A stretch of DNA of 64,000 nt, from NCBI GenBank assembly GCA_963713275.1, contig CAVQLG010000007.1, positions 248,001 to 312,000 of the forward strand, written 5' to 3'. Position 1 is the stretch's first letter. Each line of letters starts with the position of its first letter. The notes beneath the pieces were generated by a model. The model saw only the letters and a list, made by a program, of their open reading frames with translations. It had not been told where the DNA came from and ran no database searches. Shown in pieces: positions 7,808-16,663 of the stretch. A program made the translations under genes and the position numbers. This DNA is from CAIWHR01 sp963713275 (GTDB taxonomy: Bacteria > Pseudomonadota > Gammaproteobacteria > Burkholderiales > Casimicrobiaceae).

Positions 7808-8869
7808 ATGGCCATCATCGACTTCCTGAAGAAGCAGTTCATCGACATCATCGAATGGACCGACGACTCGCGCGACACGCTGTCGTTCCGCTTTCCCGAC
7901 GAAGACAAGGAGATCAAGAACGGCGCCCAGCTCATCGTGCGCGAGTCGCAGGCGGTCCAGTTCGTCTACCTCGGCGAGTTCGGCGACACCTTCGGCCCGG
8001 GCAAGCACACGCTCACGACCGACAACATCCCGATCCTCACCAACCTCAAGAGCTGGAGGTACGCGCTCGAGAGCCCGTTCAAGGCCGATGTCTACTACGT
8101 CGTGACCCGCGTCTTCCCCGGCAACAAGTGGGGGACCGCCAACCCGGTGATGATGCGCGACCAGGACTTCGGCATCGTCCGGCTGCGTGCCTACGGCACC
8201 TATGACTTCCGCGTCTGCGACGTGAGGAAGTTCCTGAAGGAGGTCGCCGGCACCGACAGCCACTTCCGGCTCGACGAGTTCGCCGACGTGATGCGCTCGC
8301 GCCTCGTCAGCGTGTTCTCCGACGCGCTGGCCGAGGCGAAGGTCCCGGCCCTCGACGTCGCCGCGCGCTACGCGGAGCTGGGCGAAGCGCTGCTGCCGAT
8401 CATCAACCCGGTCCTCGCCGACAAGTACGGGCTGACGATGACCTCGTTCGTGGTCGAGAACGTCTCGGTGCCGCCCGAGGTCGAGCAGGCGATCGACAAG
8501 CGCTCGAGCATGGCTGCGGTCGGCAACCTCAACGACTACGTCAAGTTCCAGATGGCGCAGGGCATGGAGAAGGGCGGCGCCGGCGCGGGCGGCATGGCGG
8601 CCGAGATGGCGGTGGGCATGGCGATGGCCCAGCAGATGATGAACCAGGCGGGCGGCCTGATGGCGCAGTCGACTCCCGGAATACCGGCGCCGGCAGCGCC
8701 CGCCTCCGGCATGCCCGAGCTGCTGTCGCCGGCGCAGGTGGCGCAGATCCTCGGCGTTGCCGAGACCGACGTGACGGCGAGCCTCGAGGCGGGCGATCTC
8801 AAGGGCAAGCGCATCGGCAGCCAGTGGCGCGTCACGCGCGCCGCCATCGACAGCTTCCTCAAGTCCTGA
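7808..8869 (+). CDS. SPFH/band-7 domain protein with C-terminal excisionase-like helix-turn-helix
   Basis: 353 aa. Residues about 30-240 form a band-7/SPFH domain of the YdjI (virion-core-protein-like) group. There is no N-terminal membrane helix. A Gly/Ala/Met-rich linker (AEMAVGMAMAQQMMN) follows, then residues about 303-353 (LLSPAQVAQILGVAETDV..., KRIGSQWRVTRAAIDSFLKS) read as a MerR/excisionase-type DNA-binding winged helix. SPFH proteins assemble at membranes. The C-terminal module might bind DNA or have been recruited for protein contacts. It is directly followed by a zinc-ribbon membrane protein, and the pair looks like one module. Confidence 0.85.
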   Translation: MAIIDFLKKQFIDIIEWTDDSRDTLSFRFPDEDKEIKNGAQLIVRESQAVQFVYLGEFGDTFGPGKHTLTTDNIPILTNLKSWRYALESPFKADVYYVVTRVFPGNKWGTANPVMMRDQDFGIVRLRAYGTYDFRVCDVRKFLKEVAGTDSHFRLDEFADVMRSRLVSVFSDALAEAKVPALDVAARYAELGEALLPIINPVLADKYGLTMTSFVVENVSVPPEVEQAIDKRSSMAAVGNLNDYVKFQMAQGMEKGGAGAGGMAAEMAVGMAMAQQMMNQAGGLMAQSTPGIPAPAAPASGMPELLSPAQVAQILGVAETDVTASLEAGDLKGKRIGSQWRVTRAAIDSFLKS

Positions 8870-8895
8870 CGCATCCGGTTGCCGGGGCGCCGACC

Positions 8896-9987
8896 GTGAC
8901 CGAGACCGTCGCGCTGTCGAAGTTCGCCTGCCCCGCGTGCGGTGGCGAGGCGCACTGGAACCCCGCCAAGCAGAAGCTCGTCTGCCCGTTCTGCGGCACC
9001 GAGTCGCCGGCGAAGCTCGACGCGGCGGGCACGGTGCAGGAGCACGACCTCGTCCAGGCGCTGCGCGGGATCGGCGATGACCGGCGCGGGTGGCGCGCCG
9101 AGAAACGGCAGGTCAAATGCCGCAGTTGCCAGGCGATCTCGGTGCTCGATCCCAAGCGCCAGGCGCAGCACTGCGAGTTCTGCGGATCCGCCCAGCTCGT
9201 GCCCTACGAGGAGGCGAAGCCCGCATTCCGACCCGAGAGCGTGCTGCCGTTCAAGGTGAGCGAGCCGCAGGCGCGCGAGCGCATCCGCAGCTGGTACGGC
9301 AAGCGCTGGCTCGCGCCCGGCGCGCTCAAGAAGAAGGCGTTGACCGACACGGTGCGCGGGGTCTACCTGCCCTACTGGACCTTCGACGCGCGGGTCGACG
9401 CGGCGTGGACGGCCGAAGCCGGCCATGCCTACACCACCACCGAGACCACCACCGAGAACGGCCAGACCCGCACGCGACAGGTGCGGCGCGTGCGCTGGGA
9501 GCCGGCCGCCGGCCGGCTGCAGCACGTCTTCGACGACGACCTCGTCTGCGCGTCGGTGGGCGTCCACCCCGCGCTGCTTCGGGGCATCGAGCCGTTCCCC
9601 ACCGCCGAGCTCAAGCCCTACGACGCGGGCTACGTCGCCGGCTGGGTCGTCGAGCGCTACCAGATCGACCTGATCGCGGCAGCCGAGCGCGCCCGCGGGG
9701 CGATGGACCGCAAGCTCGAGGCGCTGTGCGCCCGGCAGATCCCGGGCGACACGTATCGGAATCTGTCCGTGCGCGCCGACTACACGGACCAGACCTTCAA
9801 GCACATCCTCGCGCCGGTGTGGCTGCTGTCGTACACCTACGGGCCCAGGGCGTACCAGTGCGCGATGAACGGCGTCACCGGCGCGATCGACGGCGAGTAT
9901 CCGAAGAGTCCGTGGAAGATCGCGCTGCTGGGGCTCGCGCTCCTCGTCTTCGTGCTGATCGTGATGTCGCTTGGTGCCGGGCGCTGA
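8896..9987 (+). CDS. Double zinc-ribbon protein with C-terminal membrane helix
   Basis: 363 aa from GTG 8896; an in-frame ATG at 8824 would overlap the SPFH gene by 46 bp. Two zinc ribbons open the protein: C12-x2-C15/C30-x2-C33 and C75-x2-C78/C93-x2-C96. A beta-rich middle region contains a Thr-rich patch (YTTTETTTENG) and the end is a hydrophobic helix (IALLGLALLVFVLIVMSL). Such proteins are often labelled TFIIB-type zinc ribbon or, wrongly, primosomal helicase; no helicase motif is present. Its position 26 bp after the SPFH gene suggests that they act together at the membrane. Confidence 0.8.
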   Translation: MTETVALSKFACPACGGEAHWNPAKQKLVCPFCGTESPAKLDAAGTVQEHDLVQALRGIGDDRRGWRAEKRQVKCRSCQAISVLDPKRQAQHCEFCGSAQLVPYEEAKPAFRPESVLPFKVSEPQARERIRSWYGKRWLAPGALKKKALTDTVRGVYLPYWTFDARVDAAWTAEAGHAYTTTETTTENGQTRTRQVRRVRWEPAAGRLQHVFDDDLVCASVGVHPALLRGIEPFPTAELKPYDAGYVAGWVVERYQIDLIAAAERARGAMDRKLEALCARQIPGDTYRNLSVRADYTDQTFKHILAPVWLLSYTYGPRAYQCAMNGVTGAIDGEYPKSPWKIALLGLALLVFVLIVMSLGAGR

Positions 9988-10017
9988 CGACACCGGCTGC
10001 CCGCCCGTCGTGCCGGG

Positions 10018-10617
10018 TCATCGCCGCGCCTTCCGGCGTGCGCGCCAGTCCTCGGCGAGCAGCGCGCAACGAACGTGATCGCGCCAACGCCCCGCGATGC
10101 GCTGGTAGCGCCGCGAGTAGCCCTCGCGTACGAAGCCTGCCCGCTTGGCCAGCGCCAGCGAACGCCGGTTGGTCGGCTGCACGTTGACCTCCAGGCGGTG
10201 CAGCCCGAGGCTGGAGAACGCGTAGCGCAGCACGAGTTCGATCGCCTCGGTCATGTATCCCTGGCCGGCGTACGGCGCGAAAGCGAAATAGCCGAGGTAG
10301 GCGCTGCACAGCGGACCGCGGACGATATCGCCCAGCGTGAACGCGCCGACCAGCGCGTCGTCTTCGCGGCGGAAGACGAGCAGGCCGACGCGCTGCCGGT
10401 CCCGGGGGGCGACACGTTGCTGGCCGAAGCGGGCGACGTACGCCTGGAACGTCTCCGCGGTCCTCGGCGGCTGCACCCAGCGGCCGTGCAGGCGCCGGCT
10501 CGCCAGCGTCGCAGCGATGAATGCCGCCGCGTCGGCGCGGCGCGGGCTGCGCAGGTAGACCCGCGCGCCGCGAAGGATCGTCGAGGAGGTCGCGGTCGGC
10601 CGGTTCACGCCGCGCAT
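10018..10617 (-). CDS. GNAT-family N-acetyltransferase (RimJ-like)
   Basis: 199 aa acetyl-CoA-dependent transferase. The fold signature is GYFAFAPYAGQGYMTEAI (acetyl-CoA pyrophosphate-binding Q/R-x-x-G-x-G/A loop) followed by LHRLEVNVQPTNRRSLALA and KRAGFVREG, typical of the RimJ/RimL group that acetylates the N-termini of ribosomal proteins or other amines. The true target is unknown. ATG 10617 (MRGVNRPTATSS) is preferred; the open frame extends upstream but into the divergent promoter region of the ferredoxin reductase gene. Confidence 0.85.
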   Translation of the reverse strand: MRGVNRPTATSSTILRGARVYLRSPRRADAAAFIAATLASRRLHGRWVQPPRTAETFQAYVARFGQQRVAPRDRQRVGLLVFRREDDALVGAFTLGDIVRGPLCSAYLGYFAFAPYAGQGYMTEAIELVLRYAFSSLGLHRLEVNVQPTNRRSLALAKRAGFVREGYSRRYQRIAGRWRDHVRCALLAEDWRARRKARR

Positions 10618-10714
10618 TCTACCAAGGGGCGGTTGCCGGGTCGCCGCGCCGCCAGCGCGGGCGAAACCCGGGGCGCAGCGGCGGTATGGCGCGACCGGCA
10701 CGGCTGCGGACTCG

Positions 10715-10720
10715 TACAAT
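10715..10720 (+). promoter_or_regulatory. Possible -10 box for the ferredoxin reductase gene
   Basis: TACAAT 47 bp before the start codon in a 149-bp divergent gap. The -35 region (CGACCG) is poor. Confidence 0.3.
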
Positions 10721-10766
10721 CGATCGCTGCCGCGTGCGCGGCGTTGCGCTCGCGAGGGGAGACGCA

Positions 10767-11522
10767 ATGGGCAAGTGGGTGCAGGGCCGCGTCGCGGGCC
10801 GCCGCGACTGGGCGGACAATCTCTATTCGCTGGAAGTCGCCGCACCCGAGGTGACCTTCGTCGCCGGGCAGTTCGCGCGTCTCGCGCTGCCGGCGCCGCC
10901 GGGCGCGGCGGAGCCGATGATCGGGCGGCCCTATTCGTTCGTCAACCCGCCTGACCGCGCGCCGCACGAGTTCTACATCGTCACCGTGCCCGAGGGGCCG
11001 CTCTCACCGCGCCTTGCGTCGCTGCAGGCCGGCGATCCGATCTGGCTGCTGCATTCCGCCAACGGGTTCTTCTGCATCGGCGAGGTTCCTCCGGCCGACG
11101 TGCTCTGGTGCATGGCCACGGGCACGGGACTCGCGCCCTTCCTCTCGATCTTGCGCACGCGGGAGCCGTGGCAGCGTTTCGCGCGCGTGGTGCTCGTGCA
11201 CGCGGTGCGCCGCGCCTGCGAACTCGCCTACCGCGACACGCTGGCGGAGATCGGCGCCGCGCATCCGGGCGCCTTCACGTCCGTGTCGATGGTGAGTCGC
11301 GAGGCGGCGCCGGGCGCGCTCGCGGGCCGCATTCCAGCGGCAGTCGCCGACGGCCGGCTCGAATCCAGCGCGGGCGCTGCGCTCGCGGCGGCGACCGCGC
11401 AGGTGATGCTCTGCGGCAACCCGGCAATGGTCGAGGACACGATCCGCGTCCTCGCCGCGCGCGGCATGCGGCGGCATCGGCGCCGAAACCCGGGCCAGAT
11501 CACGGCCGAGAGCTACTGGTAG
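10767..11522 (+). CDS. fpr: Ferredoxin-NADP+ reductase
   Basis: 251 aa FAD enzyme passing electrons between NADPH and ferredoxin or flavodoxin, often for oxidative-stress repair. Motifs: FAD-binding RPYSFVNPP (about residue 54), NADP-binding MATGTGLAPFLSILRT (about 116), VMLCGNPAMVEDT (about 210), and the C-terminal ITAESYW whose terminal aromatic stacks on FAD, as in the bacterial Fpr class. ATG 10767 follows GAGGGGAGA. It is convergent with the FKBP gene. Confidence 0.92.
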   Translation: MGKWVQGRVAGRRDWADNLYSLEVAAPEVTFVAGQFARLALPAPPGAAEPMIGRPYSFVNPPDRAPHEFYIVTVPEGPLSPRLASLQAGDPIWLLHSANGFFCIGEVPPADVLWCMATGTGLAPFLSILRTREPWQRFARVVLVHAVRRACELAYRDTLAEIGAAHPGAFTSVSMVSREAAPGALAGRIPAAVADGRLESSAGAALAAATAQVMLCGNPAMVEDTIRVLAARGMRRHRRRNPGQITAESYW

Positions 11523-11590
11523 TCCGCGAGGTTGCGGGCGACGATCAGGGCACGGCTCGGCGAGCCGGTAGCGCGACGACGGGGCTGCCG

Positions 11591-12106
11591 TCAGCTCTTC
11601 ACTTCGAGTAGCTCGACATCGAACAGCAGCGTCGCGTTCGGCGGAATGACGCCGCCCGCCCCGCGCTCCCCGTAGCCCTGGTGCGGCGGAACGATCAGCG
11701 TGCGCTGTCCGCCCGCCTTCATGCCGGCGACACCTTCGTCCCAGCCCTTGATGACGCGACCGGCGCCGAGGATGAAGCCGAACGGGACCTTGCGGTCGAG
11801 CGAGCTGTCGAACTTCGCGCCCTTGCCATCGGCGGCGGCCGGATCGTACAGCCATCCCGTGTAGTGGACGATGACGGCCTTGCCTGGAACGGCTTGCGCT
11901 CCCGTACCGGTCCTGACATCGATCTTGCGGAGCTCCGTCACTTTGGCATCCATCTTGCTTGAGTTGGAGGGTGCGGTGGCAGCCGCGCCGGCCGGGCCTT
12001 GCGCAAGGGCCGGCGCGCCAATCGCGCCGAGCGTCGCGACCAGCAAGCCGAGCGCGGGCGCGCGCAGGCAGGAACGGCGGAACGATGGAACGAAGGGGTG
12101 ACGCAT
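11591..12106 (-). CDS. FKBP-type peptidyl-prolyl cis-trans isomerase, exported
   Basis: 171 aa. An Arg-rich start followed by a hydrophobic core (LGLLVATLGAIGAPALA) forms a signal peptide of about 36 residues, so the enzyme is probably periplasmic. A single FKBP domain occupies residues about 60-171, with VIVHYTGWLYD, the FGFILGAGRVIKGWDEGVAGMK core and GYGERGAGGVIPPNATLLFDVELL. It speeds proline isomerisation during protein folding. A possible -10 (TACAAT, minus strand, 12174-12179) lies about 70 bp upstream. Confidence 0.93.
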   Translation of the reverse strand: MRHPFVPSFRRSCLRAPALGLLVATLGAIGAPALAQGPAGAAATAPSNSSKMDAKVTELRKIDVRTGTGAQAVPGKAVIVHYTGWLYDPAAADGKGAKFDSSLDRKVPFGFILGAGRVIKGWDEGVAGMKAGGQRTLIVPPHQGYGERGAGGVIPPNATLLFDVELLEVKS

Positions 12107-12173
12107 CGGCGGATCCTCGTATGGCGTGGAACGTCGCCCGACGGTGACGGCCCGGGGCGAAGGAAGGCAAATA

Positions 12174-12179
12174 ATTGTA
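12174..12179 (-). promoter_or_regulatory. Possible -10 box for the FKBP gene
   Basis: Minus-strand TACAAT in the 240-bp divergent region between the FKBP gene and the 564-residue PilZ-like gene; no good -35. Confidence 0.3.
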
Positions 12180-12346
12180 GCCGAGCAGCGCTCTGCCTTT
12201 GCGTCGGGCTGCGTATTGGGCTATAAACGCGGGTCACGGGCAGTGGCGAGGCTGGCCGGCGCGAACGCGATCGGGCGGTTCGGCGGTAACGTATTCTTGC
12301 GGTGTTCGACGGCGGGCGCGTGACGCCCGGCAGTCGTCTTGGGGCC

Positions 12347-14041
12347 ATGTTCGGATTCCTGACACAATCGACCAAAGACCAGGCGGACCCGCTGCAGTCG
12401 CAGAAGGCGGTGGCGGCGTGGTTGCGTCAACTGCCGGCGCTCGACGTGATCGGCCGGCAGCAGCACGTGATGCGCGCGTTCGAGGGCATGCGCCAGCCCC
12501 GCCGGGAGGGCGACCTCAGCCGGGTCGCCGCGGTCGAGTACCTCGACGCTGCGCTCGGTGCGGACCGGCGGCAGCTCCTCAAGCAGTATGTCGAGAATGC
12601 CGACGGCGCGGCCAGGCTGTCGGAGCGCATCTGGCAGACGACGCACGAGATGGTGCAGGGGTTCGCCCATGCCTATCAGTCGCTGCTCGACCAGGCGCTT
12701 GCGGAGCCCGACAACAGCCGCTGGAAGATGGTGCTGCCGCTGTTGTTTGCGCGCCTCGTCCATTACTACGGGACCGACGCCAAGCTGCGCGTGTTCCGTT
12801 TCGAGCGCTGGATTCCGGCCAAGTGGCTCGAACTGCACCAGATCTATACGCGCGCCGTCGAAGCGGGAGTCGACAGGGTGCCCAGCGCGCTGTCCGGCGC
12901 CAGTTCCGGCTCGACGCAGTGGACCGTCGAGCAGGAGTACATCTTCGTCCTGCTCGTCCACCAGCTCAACACCGGCAACCTTTCTCCCGCGCAGATCGAC
13001 TGGGCGAGTGCGCAGCTGCGGGCGTGGTGCCGGCGTCTGGCGCTCGACGCGATGCCGCGCTCGCCGGAAGGCTTCTTCGTCGACCTCGCCGGGCGCACCG
13101 GGCTCGCGCGCCGCACCGGCAACGACCGCGGCTCGATGCTCCGGTACCTCGACACGACCGCCCTCGCCGAGCAGCTCGAGCGCACGATCCAGTCGCTGCG
13201 CCAGTCCGAGACGGCGGAGGCCTCGAGCGTCGTCTCGATCAACCAGCAGCGGATTTCGATCCTCGAGAAGATGCGGCCGGCGATCGCGCCGAACCTCAGC
13301 AACGAAATGCGCCGCGATCCGCGGATCCCGGTGTCGCTGCCGGCGCGCGTGCGCATCGGCCTCGCGCGCATCTGCCGTGATCTCGCCCTGCCGGAAGCGG
13401 CCGCCGATGCGGTGGATCCCGACAGCGCCGAGCAGATCGAGGTCTACGCCGTCACCGATCGCCCCCGCGTCAAGCGCCTGGTGAACGACCAGGACACGAT
13501 CGCGGCGTCGATCTCGATGTTCGGAGACCCGCACTGGAAGGTGAAAGACCGCAGCGTCGCCGGGCTTCGGATCGCCGCGTCGGGCGGCATCGGCCAGAGC
13601 TTGGCGCTGGGAGCGCTGGTCGCCGTACGCCAGGCCGACGCCGCGAGTTGGGTGCTGGGCGTGGTCCGCCGCCTCAACAAGCTGTCGAACGAGGACGTCG
13701 AGGCGGGCGTGTCGATCATCGCCGAGCAGCTCCTGGCGATGTCGCTGGCGGCGCGAAGGGAGCCGCGCGAGGACACGGGCATCGTCGTGGACGGCTTCGA
13801 CGTGTCCACCATCGGCGCCCGGTTCGACGGGCTGTACTTGCCGCCGCCGTCGCGCCCCGACAAGCCGCTCGCGGTCAAGTCGCTGATCGTGCCGACCTCG
13901 GAATACTCCGAGGGGCGCAAGCTCATTCTCACCACCGGTCGCTCGGTCTACACCGTGGCGCTGCGGCATCTGGTCGAGCAGCGCGCCGAGTGGAGCTGGT
14001 GCGCGATCCAGATCGTCGGCAAGAGCGCCCGTCCGACGTGA
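12347..14041 (+). CDS. Large conserved protein with a PilZ-like C-terminal region
   Basis: 564 aa, soluble, no signal peptide. Residues about 1-330 are helical with conserved-looking segments (WLRQLPALDVIGRQQHVMRAF; RWKMVLPLLFARLVHYYG). Around residue 330 is an Arg-rich RRDPRIPVSLPARV. Residues 401-406 read D-R-S-V-A-G, the DxSxxG signature of PilZ c-di-GMP domains, followed by strands resembling a PilZ barrel (GALVAVRQ..., WVLGVVRRLNKLS, VEAGVSII). The RxxxR element is far from the DxSxxG motif, so c-di-GMP binding is only a suggestion. The function is not recognised. ATG 12347 (MFGFLTQ) is chosen over GTG 12302. Confidence 0.7.
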   Translation: MFGFLTQSTKDQADPLQSQKAVAAWLRQLPALDVIGRQQHVMRAFEGMRQPRREGDLSRVAAVEYLDAALGADRRQLLKQYVENADGAARLSERIWQTTHEMVQGFAHAYQSLLDQALAEPDNSRWKMVLPLLFARLVHYYGTDAKLRVFRFERWIPAKWLELHQIYTRAVEAGVDRVPSALSGASSGSTQWTVEQEYIFVLLVHQLNTGNLSPAQIDWASAQLRAWCRRLALDAMPRSPEGFFVDLAGRTGLARRTGNDRGSMLRYLDTTALAEQLERTIQSLRQSETAEASSVVSINQQRISILEKMRPAIAPNLSNEMRRDPRIPVSLPARVRIGLARICRDLALPEAAADAVDPDSAEQIEVYAVTDRPRVKRLVNDQDTIAASISMFGDPHWKVKDRSVAGLRIAASGGIGQSLALGALVAVRQADAASWVLGVVRRLNKLSNEDVEAGVSIIAEQLLAMSLAARREPREDTGIVVDGFDVSTIGARFDGLYLPPPSRPDKPLAVKSLIVPTSEYSEGRKLILTTGRSVYTVALRHLVEQRAEWSWCAIQIVGKSARPT

Positions 14042-14077
14042 TTCCGCCGGGCCGCTCCAGACGGGGGCGACAGGCTC

Positions 14078-15046
14078 CTAGTCCTGCGGCCGGAACCTGA
14101 GGGTAAGCGTTCGCTGGAAGAGTTCCGGCCGCTCGGGGCGCGGCAGCGGCGAGGACTTGAGCAGCGCGCGCTGCACCGCATCGTCGTAGGCGCGCACGCC
14201 GCTCGATTTCCGCAGCACGATGTCGATGATCTCGCCGGTCGGCAGTTGCACGACCTCGAAGATCGCCTCGGCGTTGCCGGGCAGGTCCGGTGGCAGCGCC
14301 ACGTTGCCTTTGACCTTCGCCTGAATCCGCCGCACGTACTCGGCCTTGGCCTGCGCCAACGCAGCCGCTTCCGCGTCCGCGCGGCGCCGCCCTTCGAGCG
14401 CTGCCTGTTCCCGCGCCGCCTGGGCCTTGAGCGCGTCGGCCTCGCGCGCCTGGCGCTCGCGTGCCTCGGCCTGACGCTGGGCTTCCTCGGCCTGGCGCTT
14501 CTCCGCCTCGCGCCTGGCGAGCTCCTTCTTCTCCGCGTCGCGCCTGGCGAGCTCCTTCTTCTCCGCCTCGCGGCTCGCGGCTTCTTTCTTCTCCCGCTCC
14601 GCACGCTCGCGATCGGCCTGCTCACGCTTTCTGCGCTCCAGCTCCTGCTGTGCCTTGAGGGCGATCTCGGCGGCGTGGGCGTCCGGCTTGTCGGCCTTGG
14701 GTTCGGCCCGGGGCGCGGGCTTGGGCGGTTCCTTCGGCGGCGCCGGCGGCGGCTCGGCCCTGGGCGGCGGCACCGGCGTGCTCTTCGCAGGCGGGGGCGG
14801 CTCGGCCCTGGGTGCCAATGGCAAGGCGGTCTCCGGGCGCGGCTCGACATGCGTCACCCGGGCCGGGGGGGCGTAGAGCTCGGCCGTGATGGGCGCCTCC
14901 GCACGGTTTTGCCAACGCAGCGAGAACACGAGGACGCCGACGAACACGGCGTGGACGGCGAGTGCGAGTGCGAGCGCGAGCCCCCTGCCCGGCTCGCGAC
15001 TCGGCTCGCGCGGACGCTCCTGCTCCTGGGTCATGCCGGTGCTCAC
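14078..15046 (-). CDS. tolA: Cell-envelope protein TolA
   Basis: 322 aa inner-membrane protein that links the TolQR motor to the outer membrane in the Tol-Pal system. One N-terminal membrane helix (GLALALALAVHAVFVGVLVF), a Pro-rich stretch, a long Lys/Glu/Ala/Arg coiled helix (about residues 105-225, KKELARREAEKRQ-like repeats) and a C-terminal TonB/TolA domain (ALPPDLPGNAEAIFEVVQLPTGEI). GTG 15046 is preferred because GAAGG lies 7 nt upstream; ATG 15034 is an alternative. tolB and pal, the usual next genes, are absent: a plus-strand gene follows. Confidence 0.93.
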   Translation of the reverse strand: MSTGMTQEQERPREPSREPGRGLALALALAVHAVFVGVLVFSLRWQNRAEAPITAELYAPPARVTHVEPRPETALPLAPRAEPPPPAKSTPVPPPRAEPPPAPPKEPPKPAPRAEPKADKPDAHAAEIALKAQQELERRKREQADRERAEREKKEAASREAEKKELARRDAEKKELARREAEKRQAEEAQRQAEARERQAREADALKAQAAREQAALEGRRRADAEAAALAQAKAEYVRRIQAKVKGNVALPPDLPGNAEAIFEVVQLPTGEIIDIVLRKSSGVRAYDDAVQRALLKSSPLPRPERPELFQRTLTLRFRPQD

Positions 15047-15100
15047 TCGCGTACCTTCGCGCGGCGTTCGGGGGTTCCCCGTTGGGGCGGGCCGGCGGCC

Positions 15101-15514
15101 TCACGCGCCCGGGGGGCGGGCGAGCAACCCGACTTTCCTCGCGCCGCTGCGCTGCAGCACGTCCAGAACCGCCAGCACATCCTCGTAGCGCGCCGCCTTG
15201 TCCGCCGCGATCACGACCGGCTGGTCGGGAAGGCGCGCCTGTTTGGCCCGAATGCGGGCGACGAGTTCGCCGCGAGATACCGCGACCGCCGGTCCCCCGG
15301 CCTGCTGGTCGCGCAGCCAGAGCGAGCCGTCGGTGCGCAGGGTGACCTCGAGCGGCTGCGCCGGCGCCGCGAGCCGCGATCCGACCGATGGCAGCTCGAT
15401 CTCGCCCGGCGTCACCAGCGGCGCGGTGACCATGAAGATGACGAGCAGGACCAGCATCACGTCGATGTAGGGGACGACGTTGATCTGGCTTACCGACTTG
15501 CGCGGGCGTCGCAT
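15101..15514 (-). CDS. tolR: Tol-Pal system protein TolR
   Basis: 137 aa ExbD/TolR-family protein. The conserved start RKSVSQINVVPYIDVMLVLL includes the membrane aspartate (D18) used for proton flow with TolQ; the rest is a periplasmic domain (VVIAADKAARYEDVLAVLD). It lies between tolQ (61 bp upstream) and tolA (54 bp downstream) in the same direction. Confidence 0.95.
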   Translation of the reverse strand: MRRPRKSVSQINVVPYIDVMLVLLVIFMVTAPLVTPGEIELPSVGSRLAAPAQPLEVTLRTDGSLWLRDQQAGGPAVAVSRGELVARIRAKQARLPDQPVVIAADKAARYEDVLAVLDVLQRSGARKVGLLARPPGA

Positions 15515-15575
15515 GGGGCTCTCGGGGTTTGGGGAGATAGGAGATCGCGGTGGCGATCCCGGTCCTGCGAAGTTC

Positions 15576-16244
15576 TCAGCTCTGCCGCTGCAGGATGTTC
15601 GAGAACTCCTCGATGAACGTTTCGTAGCGCACGGCGAGGCGGTCGACGTCGTGCGTGTAGCGGTTGTAGGCGACGACGGCCGGAATCGCCGCGAACAGGC
15701 CGATGGCCGTGGCCACCAGTGCCTCCGCGATCCCCGGCGCGACGTTGGCGAGCGTCGCCTGGCTCACGTTGGCGAGCCCGCGGAACGCGTTCATGATCCC
15801 CCACACGGTGCCGAACAGGCCGATGTACGGCGACACCGAGCCCACCGTGGCAAGCCCCGACAGGTGCGCCTCCAGCGCATCGATCTCGCGCTGATAGGCG
15901 GCGCGCATCGCCCGGCGCGCGCTGTCCATCGCGACCGCAGCGACGCTGCCCTGCTTGCGATGCTTCGAGTATTCGCGGAAGCCCGCGGTGAAGATGCGCT
16001 CGAGCCCGCTGCTCGCGCGCGACTGGTTGGCGCCCTGGTAGAGCTCGCTGAGGTCGCCCCCCTTCCAGAACCGGTCCTCGAACGCCGCGGTATCACGCTC
16101 GGCGCGCACGAGCTGGAAACGCTTGAGGAAGATCTGCCACCACGACCACAGCGACAGCCCGACCAGCAGCAGCATCACCGCCTGAACGACGATCGACGCC
16201 TGCGTGATCAGCGTGAGGAAGGACAGGTCGGCGTGAACTTTCAC
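15576..16244 (-). CDS. tolQ: Tol-Pal system protein TolQ
   Basis: 222 aa MotA/TolQ/ExbB proton-channel protein with three membrane segments: about 8-35 (TLITQASIVVQAVMLLLVG), and two after the GLATVGSVSPYIGLFGTVWG signature (about 130-200). It powers TolA for envelope constriction at division. The GTG start at 16244 overlaps the ybgC stop (GTGA), which implies translational coupling. A longer open frame upstream is only the ybgC shadow. Confidence 0.94.
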   Translation of the reverse strand: MKVHADLSFLTLITQASIVVQAVMLLLVGLSLWSWWQIFLKRFQLVRAERDTAAFEDRFWKGGDLSELYQGANQSRASSGLERIFTAGFREYSKHRKQGSVAAVAMDSARRAMRAAYQREIDALEAHLSGLATVGSVSPYIGLFGTVWGIMNAFRGLANVSQATLANVAPGIAEALVATAIGLFAAIPAVVAYNRYTHDVDRLAVRYETFIEEFSNILQRQS

Positions 16245-16663
16245 TGCGTGTTCTCCGTGTGGCGCAGCAGCTCTGCCGGAATGCGTACCGGTCTCCAGCG
16301 GTCCTGGTCCAGGCAAACGACGGTGACGCGCGCGGTGACGATCTGCTCGTCGCCACGCGCTATCGCCTGCCGGGCCGCGAGCCACGCGCGGCCGCATCCG
16401 GTCACCGCGAAGGTGACGTCCAGCCGGTCGCCCAGCCGCGCCGGATGCAGGTACTCGATCTCGAGCCGGCGTACGGCGAAGGCGATGCCGCGGCCTCGCT
16501 TGAGCGCAGCGGCGTCGAACCCTTGCGCCGACAGCCACTCCGCGCGGGCACGCTCGAGGAACCGGAGGTAGTTGGCGTAGTAGACGACGCCCGCCGCGTC
16601 CGTGTCCTCGTAGTAGACGCGAACGGGGAAGCGGAACGGCTCGCCGGCTTCGGTCGCCGTCAT
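16241..16663 (-). CDS. ybgC: Acyl-CoA thioesterase YbgC (tol-pal associated)
   Basis: 140 aa hot-dog-fold thioesterase. The signature VYYEDTDAAGVVYYANYLRF carries the catalytic aspartate (YEDTD). The family hydrolyses short or long acyl-CoA esters and is usually the first gene of the tol-pal cluster, as here. The start overlaps the end of ruvB (ATGA at 16660-16663) and the stop overlaps tolQ. Confidence 0.95.
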   Translation of the reverse strand: MTATEAGEPFRFPVRVYYEDTDAAGVVYYANYLRFLERARAEWLSAQGFDAAALKRGRGIAFAVRRLEIEYLHPARLGDRLDVTFAVTGCGRAWLAARQAIARGDEQIVTARVTVVCLDQDRWRPVRIPAELLRHTENTQ

